DNA of 64,000 nt from Vulcanimicrobiota bacterium (lineage in GTDB: Bacteria > Vulcanimicrobiota > Vulcanimicrobiia > Vulcanimicrobiales > Vulcanimicrobiaceae), in NCBI GenBank assembly GCA_027452165.1, contig DAIDGX010000019.1, positions 62,001 to 126,000 of the forward strand. Direction: 5' to 3'. This document shows positions 1 through 8,529 of the stretch, piece by piece (the stretch's first letter is position 1; every line of letters starts with the position of its first letter). The translations under genes were made by a program, and so were the position numbers. Below the pieces are notes generated by a model. The model had not been told where the DNA came from, did not search any database, and worked only from the letters and a program-made list of their open reading frames with translations.

Positions 1-630
1 CGCGAGCGGGCCGACGCGTCCATCGGGCCAAACGTAGGCATAGCCGACGCATTCCGAACGAAGGTAGAACGCCGTGCCACGTGCCGCTGCGGAGAATTGC
101 GCATGATCGTATGGCTTCGCGCTCCCGCGCGCCTCTCGATCGAGCGCGTCGAGTTGCTCGAAGCCCAGTGCCGCGTCGATCGGAACGCCTGCAAAGCGTT
201 CGCCGCTCGCCGCCATACGCACCAGATGCTCCTCGCGCGGAATCTCCCCGGCGATGCGTACGAGCGGAACGTGCGCGCCGAAGCCGCGACCCACGAGAAA
301 CCCGAGCGTGGCTGGGTCATTGGCGGCCACCACGCACGCGCGGCTGAGCTCGTCCGTATCGCGCGTCACCTCGCGCAGCAGCGCACTCCCAAGACCCGCA
401 TTTCGAAACGATGGCTCCACAAACAGTTCGCAGAGATAGAGTTCGAACTCGAAGGTTCGTGCAAAAGCGATGCCGATCGGCGTCCCGGCGTCGCGCGCGA
501 TCCACGCGCGTTCCCCGGCCTCTTCGGCGTAGGCGATGTAGAGGCGCCGCCCGATATCGTCATCGTGGCGGCGCGCGGCGAACGCACGCACGTCGTCCTC
601 GCTCGCTCGCACGATCTCCGGTGCGTTCAT
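1..630 (-). CDS. GNAT family N-acetyltransferase (partial, 3' end outside window)
   Basis: The reading frame starts at the ATG at 630 and runs off the left edge, so the C-terminus is missing. About 210 residues are visible. They show a GNAT core: an N-terminal segment (EIVRASEDDVRAFAARRH), beta strands with AWIARDAGTPIGIAF, and the acetyl-CoA pyrophosphate loop RNAGLGSALL, which fits the R/Q-x-x-G-x-G/A motif. Family members move an acetyl group from acetyl-CoA to an amine; the acceptor cannot be told. The start overlaps the rdgB stop by ATGA, so it is probably translated with rdgB. The part beyond the GNAT fold (about residue 115 on) is unrecognised. Confidence 0.75.
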   Translation of the reverse strand, partial: MNAPEIVRASEDDVRAFAARRHDDDIGRRLYIAYAEEAGERAWIARDAGTPIGIAFARTFEFELYLCELFVEPSFRNAGLGSALLREVTRDTDELSRACVVAANDPATLGFLVGRGFGAHVPLVRIAGEIPREEHLVRMAASGERFAGVPIDAALGFEQLDALDREARGSAKPYDHAQFSAAARGTAFYLRSECVGYAYVWPDGRVGPLA

Positions 631-1220
631 GAGGCACGCAGCGCAGCGAGCAGCGCATCGGCGGCGCGACGACGGTGGCTGCACCGGTTTTTCGCATCTG
701 GATCCATCTCGGCAAACGTTCTCTGCGCCGGCGCGTAATAGAAGACCGGATCGTAGCCGAATCCGCCGTCGCCGCACTCGCGCTCGGCGATGCAGCCCTC
801 GACGAAGCCCTCCGCCACGATCTCTTCGCCGGTGGGCAACATGAGCACGAGCACGCTGATGAAGCGCGCATTGCGTTTAACCGGGGGAACGTCACGTAGT
901 TCGTCAAGCAGCGCCCGACGACGCTGCGCCCAGGTTGCCTCAATTCCGGCGTAGCGCGCCGAGCGCACACCGGGACGCCCTCCTAGCGCCTCGACCTCCA
1001 AACCCGAATCGTCTGCGAGCACCGCGGCGTTGATGCCGGTTTCGAGCAGTTGCGCGCGAAGCGCACGCGCTTTGAGTCGCGCGTTGCCGAGGTAACTCTC
1101 TTCGTCTTCGACGACGTCGGCGTAACCCTCGAAGGTGGCGAGCGCAAGATGCCGGCCCTCGAACATGACTTCGAGTTCGGCGAGCTTGCCTTGATTTTTG
1201 GTCGCGACGTAGGTGATCAA
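627..1220 (-). CDS. rdgB: RdgB/HAM1 family XTP/dITP pyrophosphatase
   Basis: The protein has 197 residues, normal for the family. RdgB hydrolyses non-canonical purine nucleoside triphosphates (dITP, XTP) to the monophosphate and pyrophosphate, cleaning the nucleotide pool. The N-terminus ITYVATKNQGKLAEL holds the conserved (S/T)xNxxK substrate motif. ADDSGLEVEALGGRPGVRSARYAG is the metal-binding signature, and GDGGFGYDPVFYY and the C-terminal SHRRRA segment are also family-typical. It lies 15 bp downstream of lepA on the same strand and overlaps the following GNAT gene by 4 bp. Confidence 0.93.
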   Translation of the reverse strand: MITYVATKNQGKLAELEVMFEGRHLALATFEGYADVVEDEESYLGNARLKARALRAQLLETGINAAVLADDSGLEVEALGGRPGVRSARYAGIEATWAQRRRALLDELRDVPPVKRNARFISVLVLMLPTGEEIVAEGFVEGCIAERECGDGGFGYDPVFYYAPAQRTFAEMDPDAKNRCSHRRRAADALLAALRAS

Positions 1221-1235
1221 CGTGAAACGAACAGG

Positions 1236-3065
1236 CTAGTCTTCGAGTTTGAGGACGGCCATAAACGCCTCTTGTGGCAGCTCGACGCGCCCGACGCGTT
1301 TCATCCGCTCCTTGCCCGCCTTCTGCTTCTCCAACAGCTTGCGCTTACGCGTGATGTCACCGCCGTAACACTTGGCGAGGACGTTCTTGCGTTGGGCGCT
1401 GACCGTCTCGCGGGCAACGATTTTTCCGCCGATCGCGGCTTGAATCGGCACTTCGAACATCTGTCGCGGGATCAGCTCCTTGAGCTTCTCCGCAAGCGCA
1501 CGGCCGCGCGAGGCCGCTTTGTCACGTGCCACGATGAACGAGAGCGCATCGACAGCCTCCCCGTTGAGCAGTATCTCGAGCTTCACGAGATCGCCCTCGC
1601 GATACCCGATCACCTCGTAGTCGAGCGAAGCATATCCCTTCGTGCGCGACTTCAGTTGATCGAAGTAGTCGACGATCACTTCGATCAGCGGCATCTCGAA
1701 CGTAAGGATAACGCGACCGTCGTGCAGATACTCCATGTTCGCAAGCGTGCCACGTCGCGTGATCGTGATATCCATGATCGCGCCGACATAGTCTGGCGGT
1801 GTGATGATCGTCGCCTTCACGAACGGCTCTTCGATCGATTCGATCACGTTGCTCGCCGGCAGCTTTGAGGGGTTGTCGATCATCTCGATCTCGCTGTTGG
1901 TCTTGGTAACGCGAAAGACGACCGATGGGGACGTGGCGATCAAATCGAGGTTGAAATCGCGCTCCAGCCGCTCCTGCACGATCTCCATGTGCAAGAGGCC
2001 GAGGAAGCCGCACCGGAAACCGAAGCCAAGCGCCACCGACGTTTCGGGCTCATATGAGAGCGCCGCATCGTTGAGCTTCATCTTGTCGAGGGCATCGCGC
2101 AGGTCTTCGTACTCTGCGCCTTCGTTCGGGTAGAGACCACAATAGACCATCGGCACCGCCTTGCGGTAGCCCGCAAGCGCCACGTGCGCGGGGTTGTGCG
2201 ATTCTGTCAGCGTATCGCCGACGTCGATATCGCCGAGCGACTTGACGTTGGCGATCACGTAACCGACGCTGCCCAGACTCAGTTTACGGACCGGGCGCAT
2301 CTGCGGGCTAAACACACCGACTTCGGTGCATTCATACACTTTTTGATGCGCCATCGACATAAAGCGGCTGCCAGCGGTCAACTCACCGTCCACGACGCGA
2401 ACGTAGGAAACCACGCCACGGTAAGGGTCGAACTGCGCGTTGAATACGAGAGCTCGCAAGTGATCGTTGTGCCCCTTGGGCGGCGGAATGCGCGTGACGA
2501 TCGCTTCGAGAATTTCCTCGATGCCGATACCGTTCTTCGCGCTTGCGAGAATGCACTCGCTCTTTTCGATAATCAACAGCTCCTCGACCTCGCCCATCAC
2601 GCGTTCCGGATCGGCCGCGGGAAGATCGATCTTATTGATCACGGGAATGATGGTCAGCTCGTGCTCGAGCGCCAAATGGTAGTTCGCCAGCGTCTGAGCT
2701 TCGATGCCCTGGGCAGCGTCGATGATCAAGAGCGCGCCTTCGCACGCGGCGAGCGAGCGCGAGACTTCATATGAGAAATCGACGTGTCCCGGCGTATCTA
2801 TCAGGTTGAGTTCGAAGTCCTCGCCGTTCTTCGCGCGGTATTTGAGCGTCACCGGATGCATGCGGATCGTGATCCCGCGTTCGCGCTCCAAGTCCATCGC
2901 GTCGAGCGCCTGCTCTTCGAGGTCGCGCGACTCGATGGTCCTCGTGAGCTCGAGAAGGCGGTCGGAGAGCGTGGTCTTTCCGTGATCGATGTGCGCGATA
3001 ATACAGAAATTGCGCACGTTCGAGGCGACGTGGGTACGGTGAGGCGGCTCGGCCTTGCTCGTCAC
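1236..3065 (-). CDS. lepA: Elongation factor 4 (LepA), back-translocating ribosomal GTPase
   Basis: LepA is a ribosome-associated GTPase tied to translation fidelity and initiation. The G1 motif [14 protein letters not shown] and NKIDL are all present, followed by EF-G-like domains and the LepA C-terminal domain with [21 protein letters not shown]. The GTG at 3065 is chosen because AAGG lies 5 nt upstream and it avoids the yggT stop at 3073; this gives 609 residues. The ATG at 3098 adds 11 residues, overlaps yggT and lacks a ribosome-binding site. The gene is part of the M23 peptidase-yggT-lepA-rdgB run. Confidence 0.96.
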   Translation of the reverse strand: MTSKAEPPHRTHVASNVRNFCIIAHIDHGKTTLSDRLLELTRTIESRDLEEQALDAMDLERERGITIRMHPVTLKYRAKNGEDFELNLIDTPGHVDFSYEVSRSLAACEGALLIIDAAQGIEAQTLANYHLALEHELTIIPVINKIDLPAADPERVMGEVEELLIIEKSECILASAKNGIGIEEILEAIVTRIPPPKGHNDHLRALVFNAQFDPYRGVVSYVRVVDGELTAGSRFMSMAHQKVYECTEVGVFSPQMRPVRKLSLGSVGYVIANVKSLGDIDVGDTLTESHNPAHVALAGYRKAVPMVYCGLYPNEGAEYEDLRDALDKMKLNDAALSYEPETSVALGFGFRCGFLGLLHMEIVQERLERDFNLDLIATSPSVVFRVTKTNSEIEMIDNPSKLPASNVIESIEEPFVKATIITPPDYVGAIMDITITRRGTLANMEYLHDGRVILTFEMPLIEVIVDYFDQLKSRTKGYASLDYEVIGYREGDLVKLEILLNGEAVDALSFIVARDKAASRGRALAEKLKELIPRQMFEVPIQAAIGGKIVARETVSAQRKNVLAKCYGGDITRKRKLLEKQKAGKERMKRVGRVELPQEAFMAVLKLED

Positions 3066-3072
3066 GATTGCC

Positions 3073-3360
3073 TTAATACCCGATGAAGCAGGCGGCATTC
3101 GCGGCGTGATAGAGAATCGGAACGATCGCGTAGTTTAGCACGAGGATCAGCACGAGGAACGCCATATCCAGTCCGCCGATCGGCGGAATGATGCGTCGTA
3201 CGGGCGCGAGCACGGGCTCCACGATCATCGCAAGGTAGCGCACCCATGGTCCCCGCAGATCGGGTAGCCACGAGAGGAGTGCGTACACGAAGAGCGCGAC
3301 CGAGTACGCGCGAGCCAGCAAGATGACCAGCTGATCAAGCCGGCAGAGAAGATCATTCAC
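3073..3360 (-). CDS. yggT: YggT family integral membrane protein
   Basis: A 95-residue membrane protein with two hydrophobic segments, [21 protein letters not shown] near the start and [18 protein letters not shown] near the end. Between them is the YggT loop [18 protein letters not shown], where P-x-R-R-x-x-P is the family hallmark. The family is widespread beside cell-division or septum genes, but its biochemical role is unknown. The stop lies a few bases before the chosen lepA start, so the two are probably co-transcribed. Confidence 0.88.
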   Translation of the reverse strand: MNDLLCRLDQLVILLARAYSVALFVYALLSWLPDLRGPWVRYLAMIVEPVLAPVRRIIPPIGGLDMAFLVLILVLNYAIVPILYHAANAACFIGY

Positions 3361-3376
3361 GTCGGAGTTTGCCGTT

Positions 3377-4291
3377 CTATGGGAGCGAGGCTAAGACATT
3401 TGCGGGGACGCCGTGGAGATACGGCGCCGGGTTCACGGGCGTTCCATCGTACATCACTTGGTAGTGAAGATGCGGTCCGGTCGAAAATCCCGTTGACCCC
3501 ACCTCGCCGATCGTCTCGCCCTTATACACATGTTCGCCGACGTGTACTTCCACGCGTGAAAGGTGCGCGTACCACGTGTGGTACCCGTTTCCGTGGTCGA
3601 TGTCGATCTTGATGCCGTACCCGCCGTCGTACCCATCCGCCACAACCGTCCCCGCGGCGGCGGCGCGCACCGTGTCGCCGTAATCGGCGCCGAGATCGAC
3701 GCCCTCGTGAAACTCGACATCCGGATAGGTCCGGTAGCAGAAGCAGCCGGTTACGTCGGCGCCGGCAACCGGATCGATCGACGGGATCGCCGCCAGCATC
3801 TGCGCACGCGCGAGGCTACGCAGGTGGCGCATGTTCAATACGTGCATCGCCAAGCGTCGCACGCTGAGCGTTTCGCGCGCAACGGCCCTGCCCTCAAGGC
3901 TGAGAGCGCGAACGCGTTCGGCGACGGCCGGCAACGTATTGCCCCGCACCCACGATGTTTTTTGGATCGGATTTTTCGCCGGAGCCGGTGCGCCGATCAA
4001 TTGCCGAATCTCGACGTTCTGTCGCTGAACGCTCTGCAGTTGCTTGCGCAGTTGGCTCGTCTGCCGGTCGATCTGCCGCAGCGTCGCCTGCTGCTTCTCC
4101 GATTGCGCTTGCAAGTTCGCCACTTGAGCGTGCGCGCGCAGCACCGTGATGCCCGCAAAGATGAGCGAGCCCAGGATCACGAGCGCGAGCGCGCCGAGCG
4201 CGGCCATGATGTGCTGGCGGCGCACCTGAAAGCGATGGACCGTCTCGCCCTTGTGGGGGACGATCTTCACATAATACCGGTCGTCGATCAT
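3377..4291 (-). CDS. M23 family peptidoglycan metallopeptidase with N-terminal membrane anchor and coiled coil
   Basis: 304 residues. An N-terminal cytoplasmic tail is followed by a transmembrane helix (about 29-50, AALGALALVILGSLIFAGIT). A coiled coil rich in Gln follows (about 55-100), then a linker and a C-terminal LytM/M23 domain (about 190-290). The zinc ligands are visible: HEGVDLG supplies the first H-x3-D, and GPHLHYQV supplies the catalytic H-x-H. This makes it a likely active endopeptidase of peptide cross-links, acting outside the membrane. The coiled coil resembles EnvC/NlpD-type activators. It overlaps the DUF4446 gene by 4 bp. Confidence 0.92.
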   Translation of the reverse strand: MIDDRYYVKIVPHKGETVHRFQVRRQHIMAALGALALVILGSLIFAGITVLRAHAQVANLQAQSEKQQATLRQIDRQTSQLRKQLQSVQRQNVEIRQLIGAPAPAKNPIQKTSWVRGNTLPAVAERVRALSLEGRAVARETLSVRRLAMHVLNMRHLRSLARAQMLAAIPSIDPVAGADVTGCFCYRTYPDVEFHEGVDLGADYGDTVRAAAAGTVVADGYDGGYGIKIDIDHGNGYHTWYAHLSRVEVHVGEHVYKGETIGEVGSTGFSTGPHLHYQVMYDGTPVNPAPYLHGVPANVLASLP

Positions 4292-4785
4292 GCCCTTTTC
4301 GATCGCGCGTGCTCGATCGCACGCAGTTCTTCGTCGGAGGCGGCGACCGCCGGCGCGAACTTTGCGACGGCTTTGCCGTACGTGCGTGTGTCGCTACGCG
4401 AGTAGATGCTGGAGATCACAACCCCGTCCCCATCTCGGTTGAGCAGGGCGAGGGCGTACGAGAGTTCGGAGCCCGTATCGTCGTAGGCGTCGTACCGTAC
4501 GAACCCCACCCGCGAGAGGTCCACCTGCGACAGCGCTTCGAGTTCGCCCGTGCGTTCGGAGAGCCCCTGCAGGGCGGTCCGCTGGGCGCCGAGTTCGCGC
4601 TCGATGCCGTCCAAACGGGCCGAGGCGCCGGTACCGCCGCCGATCAGCTCGTCGTGGGTGGCCAGCTGCGTCGAAAGACGCTGCAGCGCCGGCCGCACCG
4701 CGGCGACGTGATAGACGTAGAGCGCGACGAGCGCTCCAAGCAGGGCCGCGGCTGCGGCGATGATCGCAAGTGTCGGCATGTTCAT
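4288..4785 (-). CDS. DUF4446 family membrane-anchored protein
   Basis: A membrane-anchored protein of about 165 residues: one N-terminal helix (TLAIIAAAAALLGALVALYVY), a short coiled region, then the DUF4446 core. The core signature VGFVRYDAYDDTGSELSYALALLN followed by DGVVISSIYSRSDTRTYGKAV matches the family closely. The family is common in Firmicutes and relatives and has no assigned function. The ATG at 4785 is preferred to GTG 4800 because it gives a compact N-terminus before the helix, but no clear ribosome-binding site decides. It lies immediately downstream of the SRP RNA and overlaps the M23 gene by 4 bp. Confidence 0.85.
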   Translation of the reverse strand: MNMPTLAIIAAAAALLGALVALYVYHVAAVRPALQRLSTQLATHDELIGGGTGASARLDGIERELGAQRTALQGLSERTGELEALSQVDLSRVGFVRYDAYDDTGSELSYALALLNRDGDGVVISSIYSRSDTRTYGKAVAKFAPAVAASDEELRAIEHARSKRA

Positions 4786-4804
4786 AAAATAAGGAACCAC
4801 GACG

Positions 4805-4908
<104 letters not shown>

Positions 4909-4920
4909 CATGGCCAGGGC

Positions 4921-6570
4921 ATGATACCACATCGGCGGACAACCTACTGCATGGGAGGTCTCTTGCTGCTTTTGTCGCTGTTAGCCGGCTTTACGATCGG
5001 TTCAAACACGAATTGGCGTCCGGATCCGGCCGGTTTCGGGGCCGCCTGCACGACCTCGGTACAGCGCTATCGCGCGGCGCTCTCCGGCCTCGCGACGAAC
5101 CAGCCGCCGACCTTTGCCTCGCTCGTCCTGCCCTTGGAAGCGGCTCAGGCGGGGCTCGACGACGCGACGGCGACCGCGCGCATCCTCGCGACGCGCGGGG
5201 CCACCCACGCACTGCGCGACGCCGCGACGGCGTGCGCGCTGCGTGCCCGCGCGGCGACCGCCCGTACCGAAGCCAGCCCGCATCTCTACCGCCGGCTGAA
5301 AGAGGTACTGCGCTCCGGGAGGTTCCGCGACGCGAGCGACCGCGCGCTCACCGAGCGCTGGATGCGCCTCCTGCGCGCAGGGGGCGCCGGCCTTGCCCCC
5401 GCTGGGCGCCGGGAACTGCAGCAACGTCGCGCCGAGCTTGCGACGATCGAGTATGCCTACGAACGCCGTCCGGATGCGACGCTCTTCGAACGCGCGGTTG
5501 CAACGCGCGATCGCATAGCGCATCTTCTGCGCTACGAGAGCTGGAGTGACGCCGCGCTTGCGCGCACGACCCTCGGGAGTACCGCACGAGCGCACAAGCT
5601 GCTCGAAGCGATCCTCGCGCGCACGCATCCGGCAACCGACGTTGCTCCCGAACGCACGATCGACGCGGCGCTCGTTGCAGCGCACTTTCCGCTTGCTACG
5701 ACGGTCTCGGGCGTGCTCGACGTCTTTGCACGCCTCTTCGCCGTTTCGATCGCGCGCAACGATGGCGCGAGCGCATGGTCGCGGCACGTGCGCGTGTACG
5801 ACGTCACCGATCCGGCGACGGGCTCGCTCCTTGGCACGTTATATCTCGAACTCGCCGCTCCCACGGCCGCCGGTCGCGCCGGCGCCTTCGTGTTGCAACC
5901 CGCGCGTGACGACGGCGCCGTGTTCTATCCACCGGCATCGCTTGCGTCGGTGCGCATCGCGGCCACCACGCAACGCGCACCCGCCGTCCTCACCCACGCA
6001 CAACTCCGCGCGCTCTTCGGTTCGGTCGGTAGCGCCCTTGCGATGCTCTTTGCGCGAACACCGTACGAACGTCTGAACCGCCTTACGCCCGAACTCGTGA
6101 GCGCATCGAGCGCTGCATTCTCGCAACTCGCGTGGGAGCCGTCGATCCTCGCTCGCCTAAGCGCGCACGACCCGCTTCCCTCCGCCGTGGTGAGACGGCT
6201 GCTCGCAACCCGTTCGAGCATCGGCGATCGCGCGCTCGTGCGAGCGGCGGAACTAGCCTCGGCGGATCTGAAGATCGACCAGCATGGAGTCTCGGCCGCG
6301 CGCGCGGCGTGGCCGGCGCTCGATCCGCACGAGCGAGCGCAGATCGTACGCGGCGAAGGCCGGCTTGCCGCGACACGCGCGCTTGCACTGCTCTACGGCG
6401 CCGATCTCTTCACGGCGTTCGAAGGGTCGCCCCTAGACCCCGCAGTAGGCCTGCGCTACCGCCAAGAACTCTTGGAGCCGGCGCGCAGCGACAGCCTGCT
6501 CGCGGAGATGCGCCGCTTTCTCGCACGCCCACCGCGCCTGCAAAGCGCCTTTATGGGGAGCCCGTTATGA
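4921..6570 (+). CDS. Exported M3-fold (thimet oligopeptidase-like) protein lacking the zinc-binding site
   Basis: About 549 residues with an N-terminal signal sequence (MIPHRR... GGLLLLLSLLAGFTIGSN). The body follows the M3 peptidase helical fold. In M3 enzymes the stretch LTHHEVETLFHEFGH carries the HExxH zinc site. Here the aligned stretch reads LTHAQLRALFGSVGSALAML, so both His and the catalytic Glu are replaced by Gly/Ser. The third ligand region (VELPSQ..ENW.WEP) is ELVSASSAAFSQLAWEPS, without the Glu. The upstream element RVYDVTDPATGSLLGTLYLEL matches the typical M3 strand. I infer a catalytically dead relative with a binding or structural role. ATG 4951 is an alternative start. It overlaps the next gene by ATGA. 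Confidence 0.75.
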   Translation: MIPHRRTTYCMGGLLLLLSLLAGFTIGSNTNWRPDPAGFGAACTTSVQRYRAALSGLATNQPPTFASLVLPLEAAQAGLDDATATARILATRGATHALRDAATACALRARAATARTEASPHLYRRLKEVLRSGRFRDASDRALTERWMRLLRAGGAGLAPAGRRELQQRRAELATIEYAYERRPDATLFERAVATRDRIAHLLRYESWSDAALARTTLGSTARAHKLLEAILARTHPATDVAPERTIDAALVAAHFPLATTVSGVLDVFARLFAVSIARNDGASAWSRHVRVYDVTDPATGSLLGTLYLELAAPTAAGRAGAFVLQPARDDGAVFYPPASLASVRIAATTQRAPAVLTHAQLRALFGSVGSALAMLFARTPYERLNRLTPELVSASSAAFSQLAWEPSILARLSAHDPLPSAVVRRLLATRSSIGDRALVRAAELASADLKIDQHGVSAARAAWPALDPHERAQIVRGEGRLAATRALALLYGADLFTAFEGSPLDPAVGLRYRQELLEPARSDSLLAEMRRFLARPPRLQSAFMGSPL

Positions 6571-7055
6571 TCGCCGCGATCTTTGCCCTCACGCTCGCAA
6601 GCAGCACGTTTCATGCCGGCGCGTACGTACCGGTGCGCATGGTTGCAAAGCCGTGCGGTGGCATGAATCGCTCGCCCGAACTGCACTGGTCCGGCGTTCC
6701 CCCGCAGGCAAAAAGTCTAGCGATCGTCATGCACGATCCCGACGCCCCGCATGCGGGCGACTTTTATCACTGGGCGCTCTACGATCTCGCGCCATCGGCC
6801 ACGTCGTTACCGGAAGCGGCAAGCGCAACGGGCGCCACCAGCGGGATCAACGACACCGGGGCAACCGGATTCTTTGGACCATGTCCACCTCCCGGGAAAG
6901 TCCATCACTATCACATCACGCTCTACGCGCTCGACGTCGCGCATCTCGGAGTTTCCCGGCCGCTGACCGCCGAAGCGCTCCTCGCGCGTATCAAGGGACA
7001 TGTCATCGCCAAGTCGACGTTGATCGGCCTCTACGCGACGACCGCGCCGCGCTAA
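6567..7055 (+). CDS. YbhB/YbcL family PEBP-like secreted protein
   Basis: 162 residues. An N-terminal hydrophobic stretch (MIAAIFALTLASSTFHAGA) is probably a signal peptide. The phosphatidylethanolamine-binding-protein fold follows, with ELHWSGVPPQAKSLAIVMHDPDAP, HWALYDLAP, the ligand-pocket segment GFFGPCPPPGKVHHYHITLYALD, and a C-terminal helix. Bacterial members are small-ligand binding proteins with no firm enzymatic role. The start is fixed by an ATGA overlap with the upstream M3-like gene, so the two are probably translated together. Confidence 0.88.
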   Translation: MIAAIFALTLASSTFHAGAYVPVRMVAKPCGGMNRSPELHWSGVPPQAKSLAIVMHDPDAPHAGDFYHWALYDLAPSATSLPEAASATGATSGINDTGATGFFGPCPPPGKVHHYHITLYALDVAHLGVSRPLTAEALLARIKGHVIAKSTLIGLYATTAPR

Positions 7056-7144
7056 CGCCCAAGCGACGTCGCTGGGATTCCGTGCTCAGCAAGGTACGGA
7101 TCGAACCGGAGTGCGCCGTAGCTGCGGCGAACCTCCCGCGTGTC

Positions 7145-7357
7145 ATGGATAACGTTCGAATAAAAGTTCGCGAGAATGGCCCGTACCTCGTGACCGGCGC
7201 CATCGAACTGATCGATGCCGACGGCAACCCCTACACCGCCGAGGGAAACGTCGTGTTGTGCCGCTGCGGTGGCTCCGCCTCAAAGCCGTTCTGCGACGGG
7301 TCGCATCGCACGAACGGGTTTACGGCAACCGAGCGTGCAACTGCGGTCGAGGAGTAG
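7145..7357 (+). CDS. CDGSH iron-sulfur domain protein
   Basis: A 70-residue protein with the CDGSH signature: CRCGGSASKPFCDGSH supplies three Cys and one His for a [2Fe-2S] cluster. The preceding strand region VRENGPYLVTGAIELIDADG is typical of stand-alone bacterial CDGSH proteins. These are small redox or cluster-handling proteins; the exact role is unknown. No ribosome-binding site is evident before ATG 7145. A GTG at 7082 would extend the frame by 21 residues. It lies 2 bp before hmgA. Confidence 0.85.
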   Translation: MDNVRIKVRENGPYLVTGAIELIDADGNPYTAEGNVVLCRCGGSASKPFCDGSHRTNGFTATERATAVEE

Positions 7358-7359
7358 TC

Positions 7360-8526
7360 ATGCCATCGTACGTTCGCGCCGGATCGCTTCCGCACAAGCG
7401 CCACATTCAATTCCGCCGGCCCGACGGTGGCCTCTACGCCGAGGAACTCTTCTCGACCAAGGGATTCGAAAGCATCTACTCGTTGCTCTACCACCTGCGC
7501 CCGCCTACGGCAACGCTCGAGGTGCGCGCGTGGCAGCGTCCGAGCGTCACGTGGATTCCGAACGATCCGCTGCGCAACCGTCACTTTAAGGCGGCTCAGG
7601 TGCAGACGGGCGGGGATGCGATCGAATCGCGTCGCGCACTGCTCGGAAACGACGACCTGTCGATCTCGATCGCACAGGCTGACGGGCCGATGGAGTATTG
7701 GTTTCGCAACACGGGTGGCGACGAGTTGCTCTTCATCCATCACGGTGCGGGCGTTATCGAGACGAACTTCGGCGAACTCGCCTACCGGCAACACGACTAT
7801 GTGATCGTTCCCACCGGCACCACCTATCGCGTCCTTCCTGCGGCGCCGACGCGCATGCTCGTGCACGAATCGTCGGGTATGATAACGATTCCGCGAAAGT
7901 ATCGCAACGAGTTTGGGCAACTCGAAGAGCACGCGCCGTACTACGAGCGCGATTTTCGCGTGCCGGTTCTCAAAGCTCCGGTCGATGCTCGCGGGGCCTA
8001 CGAGATCCGGGTTACAAACCGCGGACGAAACGCCGTGTACGTGGTTCAAAACCATCCGTGCGACGTGATCGGATGGGATGGGTACTGCTATCCGTACGCG
8101 TTCAACATCGAAGAGTTTGCGCCGGTCACGGGCAAGCTGCATCAGCCGCCGACCGCGCACGCCACCTTCGAGGCGCCCGGCGCGGCGTTTTGTGCGTTCG
8201 TGCCGCGGCTCTTCGATTATCACCCGCTCGCGATACCGGTGCCGTACAATCATTCAAGCGTTGACTGCGACGAAGTGCTCTACTACGTAAGCGGAAACTT
8301 CATGAGCCGTCGCGGCGTCGAAGAGGGCTCGGTCACCTTACATGCGGCTGGGGCTCCGCACGGCCCGCAACCGGGCGCGGTCGAGAGCAGCCTCGGCAAG
8401 ACCGCGACCGACGAGATCGCCGTCATGGTGGATACGTTCAAGCCGTTGCACGTAGCGCAGAGTGCGATCGCGGTCGAGGACACCGAGTACTATCGCTCGT
8501 GGATCGAGGCGCCCACCACGCGCTAG
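7360..8526 (+). CDS. hmgA: Homogentisate 1,2-dioxygenase
   Basis: 388 residues, slightly shorter than the usual 430. The enzyme opens the aromatic ring of homogentisate to maleylacetoacetate with a non-haem Fe(II). The iron ligands sit in PYNHSSVDCDEVLYY (His and Glu) and the second His in HAAGAPHGPQPG. LLFIHHGAGVIETNFGEL and DYVIVPTGTTYRV are also typical. ATG 7360 is preceded by GAGGAG with a 5-nt spacer. Together with fahA and hpd nearby it gives tyrosine breakdown to fumarate and acetoacetate. No maleylacetoacetate isomerase is seen in the window. Confidence 0.95.
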   Translation: MPSYVRAGSLPHKRHIQFRRPDGGLYAEELFSTKGFESIYSLLYHLRPPTATLEVRAWQRPSVTWIPNDPLRNRHFKAAQVQTGGDAIESRRALLGNDDLSISIAQADGPMEYWFRNTGGDELLFIHHGAGVIETNFGELAYRQHDYVIVPTGTTYRVLPAAPTRMLVHESSGMITIPRKYRNEFGQLEEHAPYYERDFRVPVLKAPVDARGAYEIRVTNRGRNAVYVVQNHPCDVIGWDGYCYPYAFNIEEFAPVTGKLHQPPTAHATFEAPGAAFCAFVPRLFDYHPLAIPVPYNHSSVDCDEVLYYVSGNFMSRRGVEEGSVTLHAAGAPHGPQPGAVESSLGKTATDEIAVMVDTFKPLHVAQSAIAVEDTEYYRSWIEAPTTR

Positions 8527-8529
8527 GGG

